This document shows, one piece after another, positions 1 through 12,302 of a stretch of 64,000 nt of DNA. A program made the translations under genes and the position numbers. Source of the DNA: Morchella semilibera (taxonomy: Eukaryota; Ascomycota; Pezizomycetes; Pezizales; Morchellaceae); assembly GCA_009192285.1 (NCBI GenBank), contig WBVU01000016.1:186001-250000 (forward strand). The letters are read 5' to 3'. Numbering within the stretch: the first letter of the stretch is position 1; the number at the start of each line of letters is the position of its first letter. The notes under the pieces were generated by a model, which ran no database searches, was not told the origin of the DNA, and saw only the letters and a program-made list of their open reading frames with translations.

Positions 1-608
1 GGCCAATTAAAGGCTGAACATACCAAAACACGGAACTGATAAAGGATATCGGCGGCAGCAGCATAGTCTCCACACCTGAATCGTTGCCTTCCATACTCAA
101 AAAGTACATTGACACTTTCGACTGTAACCTTTATGAAAATAATCCTAGATTAGCTCTCAGCTTTTACTTTCAAGTCATGCTTCTCCCCCATTGTTCAGAG
201 CAAGTATACCCCATGATTATCTTTCAAGTACTGCATATTCTGCATCTTATCACTTCGTAAATTCCCCACAACATCCGGGTCCTCAAGCAGCTGCATAACC
301 TTCTCACTTTGTTCCCCAAGGTCCTTTAACCTCTGTAAGACTACCTCCCTCTTCCCAACTAGCTCTTCGGGAGGCTCGTCGGTGTTGTGAATTTTTGTGT
401 ACAGTGAGCTGACAAAATCCACCATGTCCGAGCCCTTCATCAGATCGTACTTCGCCTGGGTGATTTCTTCATCGGTGAATATTCCACGCTGCTGTACAAA
501 TTCGAGTAGTGGGAATACTAGGTGTCGGTCAAGATGGGGCATCAGCTTAGGGATGAGATCATATGAGACAGCAACATCGTTGCTGCCAGCTTCCACACTG
601 TCGGCCAT
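1..608 (-). CDS. INT6: Eukaryotic translation initiation factor 3 subunit E (eIF3e/INT6), N-terminal part, cut by window edge
   Basis: Subunit of the eIF3 complex, which scaffolds 43S pre-initiation complex assembly in the cytoplasm. Exon 1 runs from the ATG at 608 down to 210 and carries the eIF3e N-terminal domain, including the family signature [13 protein letters not shown] near residue 26. An intron with donor GTATAC and acceptor AAAG (129-209) leads to exon 2 (128-24), which continues in frame through a [20 protein letters not shown] stretch ending QFRVL, again typical of eIF3e. A GTATGT donor at 23 starts the next intron, and the rest of the gene lies outside the window. The gene is divergent from mL49, with about 290 bp between the two start codons. 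The identification rests on remembered family conservation and is strong; the exon 2 acceptor is less certain. Confidence 0.88.
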
Positions 609-899
609 GTTCGAGGATATTTGACGTCAGCTCCAGAAAACTCCAGTTAGAGCTGTTGTTGTTTAATCTGATTTTGGGTGTTTTGGCTCGTAGCGTTGTT
701 GATGGTTGCAGGAGACAGATGTGGGGTTGCAAAGGACTGTCTTTTTTTTTCCTCCCTCCCCGCCAAACGAGACCTCGTACGCCAAGACATCTAGTCGGTC
801 CCGCCATCTAATATGGCGCGCGGTTTTCCCAGACCACAGTTCCTACGGTATCGCGAATCCCCCACCCAGAAAAACAAAAACCAATTGGCATTGAGCATC

Positions 900-1342
900 A
901 TGCTATATCCATACTCCCTTTCAACTGCCCTCAGGGCTCTGCGTTCTCAAGTCCTCTACCAGACCCGCAGTGCTCGGTTCACCACCACCACAACCCGACG
1001 GGCAGAAGAGAGTGAGCTCTCCTCCTCCTCCTCATGCTACTCAATTGACGACTTAACTAACCTCCTTCAGTCACCCCTGAACGCCAATCCCAAATTCCCT
1101 ATTTCATCCACCGCAGCAAGACCAACAACCTCCCCGTGTACGAAGAACTCCGCGGGAGCAATAGGGAAGAGACACGGATACGCAAGATTGACGGAGATCT
1201 TAATGCGCTGAGAAACCATATAGTCAACCATTTGGGCATCAACAAGGAACTCGTCTCAATCAATGGGCGTACGAGACATGTCATAATTAAGGGACGGTTT
1301 AAGAAGGATCTATCCTCGTGGTTGCAGGGACTGGGATTTTGA
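900..1342 (+). CDS. IMG2: Mitochondrial large-subunit ribosomal protein mL49 (IMG2/MRPL49 family)
   Basis: Component of the mitochondrial large ribosomal subunit. Two exons are inferred: 900-1011 and 1071-1342, total 384 nt, 127 residues. The 59-nt intron has donor GTGAGC, a TTAACTAAC branch site and acceptor CTTCAG, and joining the exons restores one frame. Exon 1 is rich in R, S and T and poor in acids, as expected of a mitochondrial targeting sequence. Exon 2 holds the conserved domain, with YFIHR, NNLPVYEELRG and TRIRKIDGDLNALR, then HVIIKG near the end. Without the intron the gene would appear frameshifted, which is the main reason for accepting it. The ATG at 900 is preferred over an earlier in-frame ATG at 813 because the protein then begins directly with the presequence. 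Convergent with SWI1. Confidence 0.87.
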
Positions 1343-1717
1343 TGTCTTATCTGACATCTCAAGGTGCCAAAGCATTTCGCGGTTTCAGGATACCTTAATA
1401 TAAACTCTGCATGTTCATTTTATTATCCGGCGTTTCCCTTTCCTATTGTAAAAAAAAAAAAAAAAAAACTCATATAAGTGTACAAAGTTAACAGAGGCAT
1501 AAATTACCCTCCAAAATATCGTTCCACCGTTTAGTTAGATGCAAGGGGCGCCGATGATCCCCCATAGTAAAGTACAGAACAAAAAAAGAAATAGCAAAGT
1601 GATATAGTAATTTCCACAATGAAACAGACTTGATCCCAGCATTTTATACAACGAACTATCCTAACCCCACCTCTGCGCCCCGCAGTACAGACCATTACAA
1701 AAAGATACCTATTCCCT
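1343..1717. other. Convergent 3' region between mL49 and SWI1
   Basis: No gene seen. The stretch holds the facing 3' ends of mL49 and SWI1. A run of 19 A lies at 1450-1468. Confidence 0.6.
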
Positions 1718-4050
1718 TCAATCATTCAGCCCCGCATAAGTACAAAGCTGCTTAACAATAGCACCGTCTATCTGAACTGTCAACAACGCCCCCAAAAGAC
1801 TCTCTTTCTTCGGCAATACCCCCAGCGGAACTCTCGATGCCTCATCTTTTCCAAGTCCTGACTTTTCTGCCAACCTTTGTAGAACTGCCATTCCCCGGTG
1901 TGTGATCCGTGCGAATGGTTGTGAGTCATCCGGATTTGGCATCTTACCGCCTTGTCGAGGATGCATTGGGCCAACCTGGGGACTCAATAAACATACCAGC
2001 CGCAGTAGGCTGAGGGCGAACCCATCCTCAGATGAGAGCCATGATCGTGCAACCCCTTGGTCAGGGCCAGGAGCAATTCCAGCAAGAATCTCTGCGGCGA
2101 GCATGCCCTGTTCCAAGAAAGGCTTCCGTGCCTCCACAACCTGAGGCAACGTTACTTTTGTGTTATCGGGGATTGGCGATATGGCGAGAGCGAAGGAGCG
2201 CGTAAGAAGGTCATACGGGGGTGTCGTCGATGATTCGGAAAGAAATATCGTCCGATAAAATGCTCGATTTGGTTCATCTCGTGCCAGCAGCTTCGCCAAA
2301 CTATCTACTGCAGGCGGAAGATAGCGATGAATTGAAGGGGAATATGATGTAAACATCAGGTTTTCTCGCCCTGTAACCGCTGGGAGAGGTTGAGGGGCAA
2401 ATGCCAGTATTAGATGCAACAAATTAAGTGCCTCATCCTCACTAGGTAGTGTAATTGAATGCGAAAGGTTGGATAAATAGATAATGATATCCTTCATAAA
2501 ATCCAGGGTGTTGGTATATGTGCGAAGTAATAGCCTGCTAGTGCCAAGCCTTTCGATCACGACTGACAAAAACCTAACCACATTAGGATCTGCCAAAGCC
2601 TTATGATTAGATTCAAAGAACGACAGATTGCGGAAGATTGTTGTGATGCAAATCAGCTTATCGGCTGCTTTGTCTAGCTCGTATTCGATGGATCCAAATT
2701 GTGGGATGTCGGTAAGCCTATCTACCTCTGCTTTGCAAGCTCTCATCACTTCTTCATAGGCAGGCACAGCAATGCTTTCAGAGCTTTCTTCTGAGTGTTC
2801 CGTAAGTAATCCCACCTGAGACTCAGCCACATCCACTAATGTCTCGATCAAATCCTCGCAGCTCTCTAGGGCAATTGACCAGCGCGATTCCACAGAAACG
2901 GTTGCCAGTGTATCCAATGCATGCCTAACCTCAGCGGCCAATCCTGACTTGAGCATCATCGTCAAAGCATGAATATCGATCACACCAAGCTCTTGAAACA
3001 TAGGTATCGTTGGTTTGTGGAATATAATCTCCGCCCCGATTTGTCCCAATACAGCAGCAGGTAATCCACCATGTGTATCCAAAACTCTTACTTTTGGTTT
3101 GAAATCAGCCGGGATTTCTTTAATAGGCGTTACGGGGTGTTGGGGAGCTGAAAATACGGCAGCTTCCTTCTGTGGTAAAGGCGTTGGTGGCATCGAGAAG
3201 CTAGGGGATGGTACGGGGCCATGTGGGGAAACTAAGTCCATGGAGATCCGACTTGGTGTGCCCGCCTGCTGATATTGAGTCTGTGGTCTTACAGGTGTTG
3301 CTGGTTGAGCAGCATACCCATTTTGCATGTTGGGTCGCGTCGGATTGTTAGACACCGGTGTTGATTGTTTTGGGACCCCTTGAGATCGTTGCGGCATTTG
3401 CTGGGAGTTTTGTGTGCTTGAAATCTGCTTTACTGGCTGAGATTGTTGCATAGCGGGCTGCTGTTGTTGCTGCTGTAGCCTCACATCTGGAGCTTGTTGT
3501 GGGTTTTGCCTTGCCATTTGCGCTCGTTCCTGCTGATTCTTCAGCCAAGCCATCTCATAAGACCTCAGATATTGTCTATAGATGTTCATCATTTCTTCGG
3601 CGACCGACGGATGTTGCTCGGCGCTAAACCCTAAGCTCATCGCAACATGAGCCCATTTATTTTCTGCTGATACCTTTCGTGATCCACCCATCTTCAACAC
3701 ATTCCCATAAAGAGTTACCAGGTTCACAGCCTTTCCTGCAATACTGGGGATGCCTGTAATAGGAGTCCCTTGTTTTTGCATAAAGTCATAGAGAATCTTC
3801 ATAAATTGGTTCGGATCAGTCTGCTGTCTCTGCCCAGAACCAGGAGCTATTGGCCCCTGGCCCTGGCCTGGAGGTCGCGACACCTGGGAATTCATGGGAT
3901 TGGGAATCATCACGTTCGAATTCGCTAGCGCGGTAGTTCCCATACGTTGCGCTTGTTGCTGTTGCTGCTGAATCTGTTGTTGATGTTGATGTTGCTGCTG
4001 CTGCTGCTGCTGGTGGTGTTGTTGCTGTTGCTGTTGTTGTTGTTGCTGCT

Positions 4051-4082
<32 letters not shown>

Positions 4083-4094
4083 TGAATCATTCTC

Positions 4095-4134
<40 letters not shown>

Positions 4135-4960
4135 TCGCTTGCATCTGATACATCATCTGCATTTGATTTTGCATCGGCTGTTGCATATGTTGTGCGGGCA
4201 TGGGAGCAGGGGACGAAGATGCAGTACTAGGAGGTGGTGAGAACCCCTGACTGAAATTCTGGGTATAGGCGTGTTGTGAAGGCATGGCTAAGTTAATGTT
4301 ATTTTGCGGAGTGCTAACGCGTGAAATATGGCCAGGCGGTGGTGGAGAACTTTGCGCCATAAACGACTGCTGGGAAGGCGCTGGTGAAAAGGGTGATGGG
4401 GACTGCGTTGCAACACGTTTCGGTGGGGGAACCTGAGAGACGCCCTGTTGACTAAACGTCTGATTCTGCATGACAGGCGATGGACTTGCAGTAGCAGAAC
4501 CAACATGCTGAAGATGTGAATGAGGATATCCAACAGGTGTGTATTGTCGCTGCTGTTGCTGCGCATTCTGATTGTTTTGATATATCTGGTACGCGAGTTG
4601 TTGTTGCGGGTTCTGTGCCATGGGCGTGTGGGAACGCGACGTCGGGAGATTACCGGATGACTGACGCGGGGACAAAGTGGTAGACTCTTCACGGGGACGT
4701 GGTCTCTTGAGAGGGACTACGGCGTTCACGTTATACGCCGGTTGCGAGAAACCGGGAGATGACGTCCGGGACGTGCCATTCTGGAGCTGAGCGCGTTGAT
4801 GTGCTGCCTGCTGGAACTGATGAGGATCTATGGCGGAGGAAGGAATCACGCCGGCTGCTGAATCGTAGGAGTGCATGCCCGTTGCGGAAGTGACCTCAGG
4901 GCTAACGAACGCTGAGTTCTGGACAGCCGAAGGGTCTTGCAACCAACCAGGCAATGACAT
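1718..4960 (-). CDS. SWI1: SWI/SNF chromatin-remodelling complex subunit SWI1 (ARID domain, polyglutamine-rich)
   Basis: Large nuclear subunit of the SWI/SNF ATP-dependent remodelling complex. The gene is one uninterrupted 1080-codon frame. Residues 1-380 are low-complexity, rich in Q, S and P, with nearly continuous polyglutamine at about 275-340. An ARID/BRIGHT DNA-binding domain follows at about 382-475: FMKILYDFMQKQGTPI, then LYGNVLKMGG and WAHVAMSLGF, ending IYRQYLRSYE. After another Q-rich linker the C-terminal half (from about 640) is a helical region matching the conserved C-terminal domain of the SWI1/BAF250 family, with LLHLILAFAPQPLP and LLGALLTVQIDGAIVKQL at the end. The ATG at 4960 is the first in frame. 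The Q tract uses mixed CAG and CAA codons, so it is not a pure trinucleotide expansion. The upstream intergenic region is unusually long. Confidence 0.93.
3950..4137 (-). repeat. CAG/CAA polyglutamine repeat inside SWI1
   Basis: About 190 nt of nearly continuous glutamine codons (CAG mixed with CAA, a few His and Met interruptions) on the minus strand, read as CTG/TTG on the plus strand. It creates a long polyleucine shadow frame on the plus strand that should not be taken as a gene. Confidence 0.95.
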
Positions 4961-7900
4961 GGACTCGGGGTGACCTCTACAGAGTAGTACACACGCGTTA
5001 GCTAATATGATCGTCGTTTTTAACCACTAAACGATTGTTATCTCTAAATCAACAATCCCGACCACCTCATTAGAACCGCTGCCACTTCCGCCTCCACTCC
5101 ACCCCACACCCCACTGTCACTTTAGCTGTCATTGCCAATGCCACTGCCATTATAACGCCCTCGTTCACTGGCAGTAGCACCAACTATCTTAACGATATGG
5201 ACCGCATGCCAAGGAGGAGGGCAGGCACGCAAGAACATCACTGCAAGATGAATGACGGGGTGCACAATGTGGAAATGCAAGAAGCAAGCGGAGGTCATGG
5301 GATTTAGGTTCGGGCCGCGCCAGCCAAAGACGTGCGAGCACACAAGGCAAGCAGTCAAAAAGGGGGGCACGAAGCATACAGGCCTGCTGGTGAGGAGGGG
5401 GGGGGTGGGAGGGGAAGCACAGGCACGGGGTAAGAGGGGTAGAACAGACAGTATAAGAAGCAGCAAAAGGACGGGGGAGTAGATTCACTGACCAAAAGCA
5501 AGCAGGATCCGGCAAGTGCGTGCGTGCTTGCTTGCTCAACAGCGGACGAGTGAATGGTGGTGTGTGTCAGATCGACCAGAGTGTCTCTGCCGCCGCTTGC
5601 CAAACGAGTAGTAACAAGGGGGAAGGTAAATGACTATAATAAAATATCTCAGGGTAGGGTTGTAGAGGCAAAGGCAAGTGTAAAAATAAAAAATAAAAAA
5701 TAAAAAAGATTCAATGGTCGACGTTAACGTTATTGACGTTGGGTATGTTGAGAGATTCTCCTTGCTACGGCTAATGCTACTATTCAATGACAGCTACTAC
5801 AGCTACTAGCTGTCAATTCTGCTGGCGCTGTTTTCTTCTTCTTCTTTTCGCAAGGGAGTGGTACCAAAGCTTGTAGGGAACGAAAGCCTCAAAAGTTAGC
5901 CACAGGTAACGGCTTGTACATAGGTAGGTAACAGCATGTTTAGGCAACTAGGGGGGGGGGGGCGGAGGAGGATAGTCAAGGGAACCGGATGGGTGGCATA
6001 ATGAGGGTGTATGTAAATTCAATAATGTCATGTACATACATGTGTGATGGGGGATGGGGATGGGATGGGGTGGGGAAGCGCAAAGGTAAAGGAAGGCAAA
6101 GTAAAATGGGAAGGGGGGTAGGGGGGGATCGGAGCTTGTGAGAATAAGAAGCGATTCGATGTATGTATGGGATGGGATGGGGATGGGGACAAGCGCAGGA
6201 AAATAAAGTGCGTACCTTTTTTTTTTTGCTTTCGCGAGTGGAGAGATAGAAACGTAGAGCCAAAAAAATCGCTGGTGGGAGGGCGCGCGAGGATGGAGAG
6301 GTTGAAGGGGAGAGCGTGGCAAGGGCGACAGCACCCAGCCTACCGTTACCGAAAAACGCTCCAACAAAGACGCGTTAAGTGTAGGGAGAGGGAGAAAAAG
6401 ACTATTTCTCAAAAGAAAAAAAATAGAGGAATTCGTTTCTCAGAATCTGGCTCTAGGGGCCTCGTGTATACTTCATCGGCCGTCTAACAATCTCACGATA
6501 CAGAATTCTACCCGCCAGAGCTGGAATAACTCGACGTTGCGTGTTCTCTGAAAGGATCGGAAAGAGGCGGGTATCAGGTTTGGCGACAAAGAAAAGCAAC
6601 GTATGGTATCAAAAAAAAAATATATGATGTATATAGGAGTACCCATGACAACAAACCAAAATCCTCATATGTAATAGACATTCTCAAAACTCTCAACACA
6701 ACTCAAGAAGTTTGACTTGAAATACTGAAAAACCCAAGGAAAGCAAAGAAAGAGCATTTGAACCAGCAATAGGTGGGTCTGAGCATATTGGTGGTATGTA
6801 TGTAGGCTACACTATCGAGCAGGGGGCTGAGGATTTGATGGACCGGCTACGCACCCAGCTTGGCTATCGTTTTCTCCATGGAACACGGCCATGCATGTGC
6901 TTCGTCACCAGTTCGTCTGTTGCTAATTCGGTTTGGGTTTATCGATAGGAAGAAGTGGGGAAGGTAAGAATGAAATTCAACATTCCCTTGGTTACGTTGG
7001 CGCAAAAGCTGTGAAACACTTGGAGGTTTGAAGCAAAGGTCTTGTCTCGACCAGCACGTATTCTATAAATGAGGTAGCAAGGACCAGAGATTCAGATAAA
7101 TAAATGGGATGGAGAGAAGTAAGAAACTACATGTAGGGGTAGCGGGGCAGAACAAGAAAGGTGATAGAAGAATCGGGTCTTCTGGGTCTTTGGCGCTTGG
7201 GCTCTAGCTCTTTAGATGTAGTAATGCACGTATCCAGGGACTTCTTTGGCCCTCTTAAAAGAAAAATATAAAGAACGGGCTACACCACGTTCCGCTCATC
7301 TTCTGCACGAGCGCGCTGAGCTCGGCAGATATTGAATGAGAGACATCAAAGTGTCGTGGTTTCTTCATATTCCAGGGCTACATGTATTGTAAACATGTAA
7401 TTATAATATATGGGGTATCACGATAACCCCAACCCCACATAAGACCCAATTATCTCCCCCCCACTCCTCCCCGTTTCAGGTGAGAACTACGGCATCACAC
7501 CCACAATTACCAGTACCTTTATTATTACCATCCCCGTCTCCGCCCCCGAAAACCTTGCACCTTGGCTCAATCATAAGTGATGTGCTCATAGATTCCCGAC
7601 TCGTACCCGTTGCCGAAGGGATCGCTATTTTCCGAACTACGCCCAGCGCTCGGGCAAAATCTCGGAGGTTGCTGCTCTATCTCCTCTTGGGGATAAACGC
7701 CACCACGGCAGATTTTCACACTGCTAAAGGCCCATGGTTTCTTGTAGCCTGAAGGCTTTGGTGTTTGTGGGCTTGATCTATTTGACGTATGTACCACTAC
7801 ACGTTATGTTGGTAAATTATTTCAAGGCGTACTTTCCAGGCGTGCTCACCAACAGAGCCGAAGCAATATTTTTTGCTTGCGAACTCCGTCATGAGTAGGG

Positions 7901-9757
7901 AAAATACTACGGAAACACGCTCACTATATACACTATGGGCCCAGGCCCAAGCAGGCAAAACGTTGGTTACCGCAGCGAATACCGGCAATCTTATCAGACA
8001 GAGTACCTTAATCCCTCGCCATCGATGCCGGCTCTTTTCCTTACAATTCAATTAGAACTTGGGTCGCATCAGTGAAATATGCCCCGCTTGTTATCAATTA
8101 TTACTGGATCCTTTAGGCCTCTTATCCTCCCAGGTATTGGTCTTGGGACTCCTGGTTTCATTAAAATTTAGGACTTTATTATCCTCTTGGTTCAGGCTTT
8201 GCAGCACCACAAGCTTACTTTGCTTGTGCATTGCGACGGCATCTCCGTTGTCATCTGTACTAAGGTGGTGACTACATGTACTTATGTATGCAGCGTTATT
8301 TTGGCAGCACATGCATCATCCCGATAGAGCTTGGAGCATCCGAAAAAAAGACCGCAGAAACTTTGGTTGAGCTCTCACCTCACCTAGAGCACTACTTATC
8401 TAAAGATAACTTGTGAAGATTTGTATGGTAAAAACCCTGGAATTTCTTTAGTCAAGGATAGGTGAACAAGCTTTAGACCGCAAAAATGCCAAGCCACGGT
8501 AAGAAGCGAATTCGAGTGATAGACTCCTGTGATCGACGAGCTTCCTGTAGAAAGCTATTGCGTAGAGCGCGGCAGAGCATCAGGTATGTAGAGAACTGCA
8601 TATGCTACTCTATTCCGCACATGCAAGAACATTTCGTGTAGAGAGGGAGTAATATTCCAGGAGCCTTATCTCCTCTCTCTAAATATTTCTCCGGATCGGG
8701 AGAGTTGCGATGAATCCGTCAAATTCGATGACCTGGAATTACCCGGCAACCCGGGCATCTCAATTGAAATGTCGGTATGCACGCAATTTTTTTTTGGAGA
8801 CTTTTCCGATGGGCTCGTCATCTTCAACCAAAACAACGCAGAATTCGTACATGAGGTGGTTTTGCCCTACATTGTAGCCGCCAGGCTCGGAGTCCTGTCC
8901 GGCAAGGAAGGTGGTGAAGTTGTATCGGAAACAGCGAAGAATGTTCTCGACAGTAATCGCTTCAGTGTGTGTGATGGTGAAAGATATTGAGGTCAGCGTA
9001 TATTTATTACCTACATGTAGGTATCACAGACTCCAGAGAGGGTGGGACAGGACCCTGACAGCCCCTCATCTGTGTTTAAAGTTGGGTTGAACTACATAGA
9101 GTACATGTAGGTATGTCAAGTACATGTATTTATGTACCACTAGTAGAATCCTCCACCGCCACACCTGCAGACTGTTTTAAGCGGCCATTGCCACTATTCC
9201 TGCACGGGCCTCCATCCAACCACGATCAAACATCCGGCTGTCGGAAAAACAAAAAGCAAGAAAGCAGCTACTCTAGAGGCAGGGCCTTGCAGCTCAAAAA
9301 AGCATCCACTCTTGGGTAAAATACATCGCAGCATGCATGCACATAGAAAAAGTAAAATGCGTAAACTAAACATGGGATGGACCCGTCGAGAGCAATGAGA
9401 GCTTTCCAACTTAGGCTGCGGACCCCTCATCTCCCCGGCATGACGTTGCACTGTGGTTTCCAGTTTGTGCTTGGGAGAGAGCAACAAGTACCAGAAGTTA
9501 TTTGGAGGGGTTGGCGACGACTGTGCGATCTTCGATGGCTTTCACATACACTTACAACTTGCAAAATCTCCCTCATGTACTATCGAAACATATACCCCTC
9601 ACACCTTTTAAGGCAGTTTCCATAGCCGTCTTGCCCACATATAATCCTTCCATCCTACTTAGTACTTAAACCAAGTGTTGACCCTCTTCCATCCTCAACT
9701 CCTCTTGTTATTCCTACACAGACTCTCTCACGCCTACCGTATCAGTTTGCATCTATC
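4961..9757. other. Long region without a convincing gene, between SWI1 and the branching enzyme
   Basis: Nothing here has a recognisable protein family. From about 5250 to 6500 the plus strand is strongly purine- and G-rich, with G runs near 5400 and 5950, so the minus strand next to the SWI1 start is pyrimidine-rich, as in a long leader or promoter. TACATGTA palindromes occur at 9012-9019, 9102-9109 and 9121-9128. Small open frames around 7567-8051 (-) and 8486-8990 (+) were examined. The second looks like a decayed zinc-cluster regulator and is reported separately. The last 100 bp before 9758 are CT-rich, as expected of the branching enzyme leader. Confidence 0.5.
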
Positions 9758-12302
9758 ATGTCTCTCAAAACTATCAAGTACGAAGGAAAAGAGGTTCCCG
9801 CTGATGGAACTGGTGTTATTGAGCTGGACCCTTGGCTAGGTCCTTTCAAAGATGATCTCCGTCGCCGCTTTGCCAAAGCAGATGAATGGATCGCAAAGTT
9901 GAACAACCACGAAGGTGGTTTGGAGAAATTCTCTAGGGTATGTAGTATCATCAAGTTCTCCCCTCATTATATACTAATACCTTCTTGATTGGTTAGGGAT
10001 ATGAAACTTTTGGAATCAATGTCCTTCCTAACGGAGATATTACTTATCGCGAATGGGCCCCAAACGCTATCAATGCATCCTTCGTCGGAGAGTTTAGTAT
10101 GTCTTGTAGAAATCTGCTCCTCTTAGACATTTGCTTACCATTTTTATTAGACAACTGGGACAGAAATGCGAATAGAATGACCAAGAATGACTTTGGTGTC
10201 TGGGAAACTGTCGTCCCTGCCGCGAACGGACAGCCTGCTATTCCCCATAACTCCAAAATCAAGGTTAGTCCAGCCATTTGTCCCCATTATCGCTCTTCTT
10301 TTTTTGAGACCACATTCTTATATTCTCAATTTCTAGATTGCATTGGAAATTCCTGGCGGTGAAGTTCTCTATCGCATTCCCGCCTGGATCAAGCGTGTTA
10401 CTCAAGACCTTTCTATAAGTCCCATCTATGATGCGGTTTTCTGGCACCCCAAGGAGAAATACGTCTTCAAGAACCCCCGTCCGGAAAAGCCTAAGTCAGC
10501 TCGTGTTTACGAGGCCCATGTCGGTATTAGTACTACCGAGTACAGAGTAGGAACCTATAAGGAGTTTACCGCAAATATTCTTCCAAGAATCAAGGGGCTT
10601 GGATACAACGTCATTCAATTGATGGCTATCCAGGAGCATGCATATTACGCCTCATTTGGCTACCAGGTTACCTCGTTCTTTGCTGCCTCTAGTAGATATG
10701 GGACTCCCGAGGAGCTGATGGAGCTGATCGACACTGCTCACGGGATGGGAATTGTTGTCCTCCTCGATATTGTCCACTCTCATGCTTGTAAAAACACAGA
10801 GGACGGATTAAACATGTTCGATGGCAGTGATCACCTATACTTTCACGAGGGTGGAAAGGGGAGACACGAACTGTGGGACTCACGATTGTTCAATTATGGG
10901 CACCACGAGGTGTTAAGATTCCTCTTGTCAAATCTTAGGTTCTTTATGGAGGAGTATATGTTTGATGGATTCCGTTTCGATGGTGTCACTAGCATTCTTT
11001 ACACTCATCATGGTATTGGAACGTAAGTTTTGATCCCCAATCATTGCTCCCGGTGGTAAATTAACAATATTTTAGCGGTTTCTCCGGTGGCTACCACGAA
11101 TACTTCGGATCTAATGTCGATGAAGAGGGAGTCGTTTATCTCATGCTGGTATGCCGCCTCATTTAGACCCTGTAACCAAAAGTAGTTACTAATTCTCCCC
11201 AAAGGCCAACGAGATGCTTCACAATGTTTACCCCAAGTCGATCACAATTGCCGAGGATGTTTCAGGAATGCCTGCTTTATGTCTCCCACTAGCTTTAGGG
11301 GGCGTCGGTTTCGACTATCGTCTTGCGATGGCCATCCCGGACATGTGGATTAAGCTCTTGAAGGAGAAGAAAGACGATGACTGGGACATGGCAAACATTT
11401 GTTGGATTCTGATCAATAGACGCCACCAGGAGAAGACAATTGCTTATGCAGAGAGTCACGATCAAGCGTATGTTTTCAAATTACCCAGCTTCATCTTCTA
11501 AATCACTAACGTCACTAGACTTGTCGGAGATAAAACTCTCATGTTCTGGCTTTGTGATAAGGAGATGTATACGCACATGTCTACACTCACAGACTTTACC
11601 CCGATCATTGAGCGTGGTCTTGCGCTACACAAAATGATCCGCCTGCTCACTCATGCACTGGGTGGTGAGGGCTACCTCAACTTTGAGGGAAATGAGTTCG
11701 GACACCCGGAGTGGCTTGATTTCCCGCGTGCTGGTAATAATAACTCCTTCCACTACGCGAGAAGACAGTTCAACCTCACCGATGATGAACTCCTGAGATA
11801 CAAATTCCTCAATCACTTTGATGCGGCTATGCAGGGTAGCGAGGAGAAATACGGATGGTTGCACTCACCACAAGCTTACATCAGCTTGAAGAACGAGAGC
11901 GACAAGGTGATCGCATTTGAGCGTGCTGGTTTGCTCTGGATCTTCAATTTCCACCCTACGGTAAGCTAAGTCGGTTACTAATTGTTGGGTTATTACTGAC
12001 TGGTCTGGTGGAACAATAGGAAAGTTTTGCGGACTACAGGGTTGGCGTTGAGAGGGCAGGCACCTACAGGATTGTCCTCAACACCGATAGAACAGAATTT
12101 GGTGGATTGAACAGAATCGATGAGAGCACCAGATTTCACACAACTGACTTCCCTTGGAACAACAGGGCAAACTTTACCCAAGTTTACGGTTTGTGAAATC
12201 CCTCCTTTTGGTTATTATATCACTATACTGATTAAATTATTCAAATCAGTTCCAACAAGGACCGCAATTGTTCTCGCTTTAGAACAGGAGTGTAGGAATT
12301 AG
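9758..12302 (+). CDS. GLC3: 1,4-alpha-glucan branching enzyme (glycogen branching enzyme, GH13)
   Basis: Transfers alpha-1,4-glucan segments to alpha-1,6 positions in glycogen synthesis in the cytosol. Nine exons: 9758-9937, 9997-10096, 10151-10263, 10337-11022, 11076-11148, 11205-11467, 11519-11960, 12020-12188 and 12250-12302. They sum to 2079 nt and 692 residues, the usual length for the family. All junctions are GT-AG, and all introns are about 50-75 nt. The N-terminal carbohydrate-binding module 48 region carries TYREWAPNA. The GH13 barrel has [22 protein letters not shown] (nucleophile Asp), ITIAEDVSG (acid/base Glu) and AESHDQALVGDKT (transition-state Asp), so all catalytic residues are present. 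The C-terminus ends [11 protein letters not shown]. The ATG at 9758 gives a typical cytosolic N-terminus without a signal peptide. Confidence 0.96.

Noticed and set aside
813-1211. 132-codon frame as a separate gene overlapping mL49
   Set aside because: Its middle is intron; splicing 1012-1070 gives the conserved mL49 protein, and the remainder is an out-of-frame read-through.
3947-4240. Plus-strand frame encoding a long polyleucine protein
   Set aside because: It is the antisense shadow of the SWI1 polyglutamine codons (CAG read as CTG).
7567-8051. Pair of adjoining minus-strand frames as a two-exon secreted protein
   Set aside because: Phases of the available donors and the CAAATAG acceptor do not join the two frames.
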